Shown here: one piece after another, positions 4,647-7,047 of the stretch
Layout of the letters: every line of letters begins with the position of its first letter
Numbering within the stretch: position 1 is the stretch's first letter
Notes under the pieces: model-generated
The model's database searches: none
Told to the model about the DNA's origin: nothing
The model's input: the letters and a program-made list of their open reading frames with translations, nothing else
Source of the DNA: Gammaproteobacteria bacterium
GTDB lineage: Bacteria > Pseudomonadota > Gammaproteobacteria > QOAV01
DNA: 7,047 nt
NCBI GenBank assembly: GCA_027067235.1
Contig: JALXFQ010000129.1
Span: 1 to 7,047 of the forward strand
Reading direction: 5' to 3'
Position numbers and translations under genes: made by a program

Positions 4647-6431
4647 TCAGTGCTGTTTGAGCACGTCCGGCACCTTGCGCAGCCTGATATTCAGCTCGCG
4701 CAGCACCTTGTCATCGACAAAATCAGGCGCGTCGGTGAGCGGACAATGCACTTTCTGGGTTTTCGGGAAGGCTATCACGTCGCGGATGGATTCCGCGCCG
4801 GCCATCATGGCCACCACGCGATCGACGCCAAAGGCCATGCCGCCGTGGGGCGGCGCGCCAAATTTCAGCGCCTCCAGCAGAAAGCCGAATTTCTCCTGCG
4901 CTTCCTCATCGGAAATACCGAGAATCCGCAACACGGCAGCCTGCATTTCGGTATCGTGAATACGCTCGGAGCCGCCGCCGATCTCGGTGCCGTTGAGCAC
5001 CATGTCATAGGCGCGCGACAGCGCCGCGCCGGGGTTGGCTTCCAGCATCAGCGAGTCATCCACGGCAGGCGCGGTGAACGGATGATGCAATGCCTGCCAG
5101 CGTCCGCTCTCCCTGTCCTTGTCGAACATGGGAAAATCCACAATCCAGACCGGCGCCCAGCCAGCCTTGAGCAAGCCCAGATCCTCGCCCAACCGCACGC
5201 GCAGATTACCCAGCGCATCATTTACCACGCCGGCCTTGTCGGCGCCAAAGAAAATCAGGTCGCCGTCTTGCGCGCCGGTGCGCTCAATAATGGCGTTAAC
5301 CGCCTCGTCGGGCAAGAATTTCAGTATCGGCGACTGCAGGCCATCGCGGCCTTTGGCGACTTCGTTGACCTTGATATAAGCCAGCCCCCGCGCGCCGAAC
5401 TGGGCCACATATTTGGTGTAATCATCAATCGCCTTGCGCGGCATGGACGCGCTGCCGGGCACGTGCAGCGCGGCGATACGGCCTTCCGGATCATTCGCCG
5501 GGCCGGAAAAAACCTTGAATTCCACATCGGCCATGACATCAGCCAGATCCACCAGCTCCAGCGGGTTGCGCAGATCAGGCCGGTCCGTGCCAAAACGCTG
5601 CATGGCCTCGGCATAAGTCATGCGCGGCATTTCCGGCAAATCCACGTCCAGCGCGGATTTGAATACGGAACGCATCATGGTCTCCATCAGGGCCATGATC
5701 TCGTCCTGGTTCAGGAACGAGGTTTCGATGTCGAGCTGGGTGAATTCAGGCTGACGATCGGCGCGCAGGTCTTCGTCGCGGAAACAGCGGGCGATCTGGT
5801 AATAGCGATCAAAGCCGGAAATCATCAACAACTGCTTGAACAACTGCGGTGATTGCGGCAAGGCGAAAAACTGGCCGGAATTGGTGCGGCTGGGCACCAG
5901 GTAATCGCGCGCGCCTTCGGGGGTGGAGCGCGTCAGTATCGGCGTCTCCATTTCCATGAAGCGCTGGTCTTCAAGAAAGCGACGCATATGTTTGATAACC
6001 TCGGCGCGCAATACCAGATTGTCGCGCATGACATCGCGACGCAGGTCCACGTAGCGGTATTTCAGGCGGCTGTTTTCGTTAACGTCGGTTTCATCCAGGG
6101 TAAACGGGATGGTTTCGGACTTGTTGAGAATCTCGATCTCGCGCACCAGCACTTCCACGTGGCCGGAAGGCAGTTTTGGATTGATGGTGCCTTCGGGCCG
6201 CTTGCGCACATCGCCCCTGATGCGCAGCACGTATTCACCGCGCACGGATTCGGCAATGGCAAACATTTCCGGATCGTCGGGGTCGATAACCACCTGGGCC
6301 AGGCCTTCGCGGTCGCGCAGGTCGATAAAAATAACGCCGCCGTGATCGCGGCGGCGGTGAGCCCAGCCATACAGATCCACAGACTGGCCGATGTGGGACT
6401 CATTCAGTTCCCCACAATAGCAGGTACGCAT
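4647..6431 (-). CDS. aspS: Aspartyl-tRNA synthetase, predicted non-discriminating (aspartate-tRNA(Asp/Asn) ligase)
   Basis: A full-length 594-residue class II synthetase of the bacterial type, joining aspartate to its tRNA with ATP in the cytoplasm. The N-terminal OB-fold anticodon domain (about 1-110) begins MRTCYCGELN. Motif 1 is near 157-166 (RFMEMETPIL), followed by EGARDYLVPSR (172-182) and QSPQLFKQ (193-200). Motif 2 is FRDEDLRADRQPEFTQLDIE (217-236). The bacterial GAD insertion covers about 290-420, and motif 3 is GMAFGVDRVVAMM (531-543) with Arg538. His30 (RRRDHGG) and Gly81 (RPEGT) match the residues linked to relaxed tRNA choice in the Pseudomonas aeruginosa enzyme; E. coli has Leu at the first place. 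The enzyme therefore probably also charges tRNA-Asn with aspartate, which GatCAB would then amidate. The start matches E. coli AspRS, though its ribosome site (AAGAG) is weak. The 22-base gap to the DUF502 gene suggests co-transcription. Confidence 0.99.
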   Translation of the reverse strand: MRTCYCGELNESHIGQSVDLYGWAHRRRDHGGVIFIDLRDREGLAQVVIDPDDPEMFAIAESVRGEYVLRIRGDVRKRPEGTINPKLPSGHVEVLVREIEILNKSETIPFTLDETDVNENSRLKYRYVDLRRDVMRDNLVLRAEVIKHMRRFLEDQRFMEMETPILTRSTPEGARDYLVPSRTNSGQFFALPQSPQLFKQLLMISGFDRYYQIARCFRDEDLRADRQPEFTQLDIETSFLNQDEIMALMETMMRSVFKSALDVDLPEMPRMTYAEAMQRFGTDRPDLRNPLELVDLADVMADVEFKVFSGPANDPEGRIAALHVPGSASMPRKAIDDYTKYVAQFGARGLAYIKVNEVAKGRDGLQSPILKFLPDEAVNAIIERTGAQDGDLIFFGADKAGVVNDALGNLRVRLGEDLGLLKAGWAPVWIVDFPMFDKDRESGRWQALHHPFTAPAVDDSLMLEANPGAALSRAYDMVLNGTEIGGGSERIHDTEMQAAVLRILGISDEEAQEKFGFLLEALKFGAPPHGGMAFGVDRVVAMMAGAESIRDVIAFPKTQKVHCPLTDAPDFVDDKVLRELNIRLRKVPDVLKQH

Positions 6432-6453
6432 AATAGTATTCTCTTAACAGTAA

Positions 6454-7047
6454 TTATTCGGCCACTGGTTGCTCCAGCACACCATTTTCCAGATCCAGCA
6501 CACCAGCCGAGATAATCAGTTTCAACCCCGCCTCGACGCTGATATCCAGCTCTCGCACGTCTTTTTTGGGCGCCATCAGAAAAAAGCCCGAAGTGGGGTT
6601 GGGCGTCGTCGGTACAAACAGGTTGACCAGTTCCTCGCCTGTTTCTTTTTCCATGACCGGAATGCCTTCTCCGGTCAGAAAACCCAGCGTCCAGATGCCT
6701 TTTCTCGGATACTCCAGCAACACCACCTTACGGAAAGATCTACCGCCCGAGGTCATGGTCACCAGCACCTGTTTGACCGAAGAATACACCGAGCTGACCA
6801 GCGGTATTCTGGCCAGTATGCGCTCCCACAGCCGAATCAGGCTGCGGCCAAAGAAATTGGCCACAATCATGCCGGTAATCAGCAACAGCAGGAATGTCAG
6901 CACCGCGCCCAGGCCCGGTATATCAAAACCCAGCAGATTTTCCGGACGCCAGGCCCGGGGAATCAGCAGCAGGCTGCGATCCATCAGGTCCACCAGCACC
7001 TTGACCACCAGGAAGGTGACGCCAAGCGGCACCCAGACCAGCAGACC
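6454..7047 (-). CDS. DUF502 family membrane protein (partial, N-terminus off window)
   Basis: The visible 197 residues are the C-terminal bulk of a DUF502 protein. The frame stays open to the window edge and reads GLLVWVPLGVTFLVV, the usual first membrane helix of the family. The GTG at 7032 is therefore an internal valine codon and not the start; perhaps only 10-20 residues are missing. A second helix lies around GAVLTFLLLLITGMIVANF. The soluble part carries family marks: RIPLVSSVYSSVKQV, then TTPNPTSGFFLMAP, and a final region with LDISVEAGLKLIISAGV. The function is unknown; it is predicted to be an inner membrane protein with its soluble domain facing one side. A DUF502 gene immediately upstream of aspS is a recurrent arrangement in gammaproteobacteria. 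The 22-base gap without a terminator suggests one transcript. Confidence 0.95.
   Translation of the reverse strand, partial: GLLVWVPLGVTFLVVKVLVDLMDRSLLLIPRAWRPENLLGFDIPGLGAVLTFLLLLITGMIVANFFGRSLIRLWERILARIPLVSSVYSSVKQVLVTMTSGGRSFRKVVLLEYPRKGIWTLGFLTGEGIPVMEKETGEELVNLFVPTTPNPTSGFFLMAPKKDVRELDISVEAGLKLIISAGVLDLENGVLEQPVAE

Noticed and set aside
4650..6515. Two long plus-strand open frames opposite aspS (400 and 220 residues)
   Set aside because: Both are antisense to a certain synthetase gene and show no domain or motif; they are long only because codon use in aspS avoids stops in that frame.
1..7047. Mobile elements, CRISPR, tRNA or toxin-antitoxin system
   Set aside because: No transposase or integrase, spaced repeats, cloverleaf-like sequence or paired toxin-antitoxin genes were seen on either strand. 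The small genes at 1031-1574 have no toxin or antitoxin motif.

Overview
The window looks like chromosomal DNA of a gammaproteobacterium. It is moderately GC-rich with strong Shine-Dalgarno sites, and it carries the arrangement DUF502 gene, aspS, then yebC, all on the minus strand. That arrangement is known from many gammaproteobacteria, where ruvC usually follows yebC. The genus cannot be fixed from this window alone. No tRNA, rRNA, CRISPR array, insertion sequence, phage gene or attachment site was seen.

Layout from right to left, following minus-strand transcription. A DUF502 membrane protein gene (6454-7047, cut by the window edge) lies 22 bases upstream of aspS (4647-6431, aspartyl-tRNA synthetase, predicted to be the non-discriminating type). 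After a 100-base gap comes a 584-residue polytopic membrane protein (2792-4546, TTG start), probably read in the same direction and possibly partly coupled to aspS. Facing it, with only 14 bases between the stop codons, is a plus-strand gene for a small exported protein (2265-2777, GTG start). Divergent from that is a YidB-like DUF937 gene (1619-2080, minus). A strong bidirectional terminator (1573-1600) separates it from two plus-strand small genes: a heavy-metal-associated-fold protein without the metal motif (1031-1261) and a very basic one-pass membrane protein (1356-1574). Last is yebC (3-743, minus), complete and ending three bases inside the window edge.

Three genes are confidently assignable housekeeping or widely conserved genes: aspS, yebC and DUF502. 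aspS and yebC both act in protein synthesis. The five genes between aspS and yebC are small or uncharacterised, lie in mixed orientation, and interrupt an otherwise close neighbourhood. Nothing visible shows that they work as one system. They look more like an accessory cargo of envelope-associated proteins: one polytopic, one exported, one single-pass, and two predicted soluble. The best candidates for new biology are the polytopic protein with its large periplasmic loop and disordered tail, and the exported protein with three cysteines.
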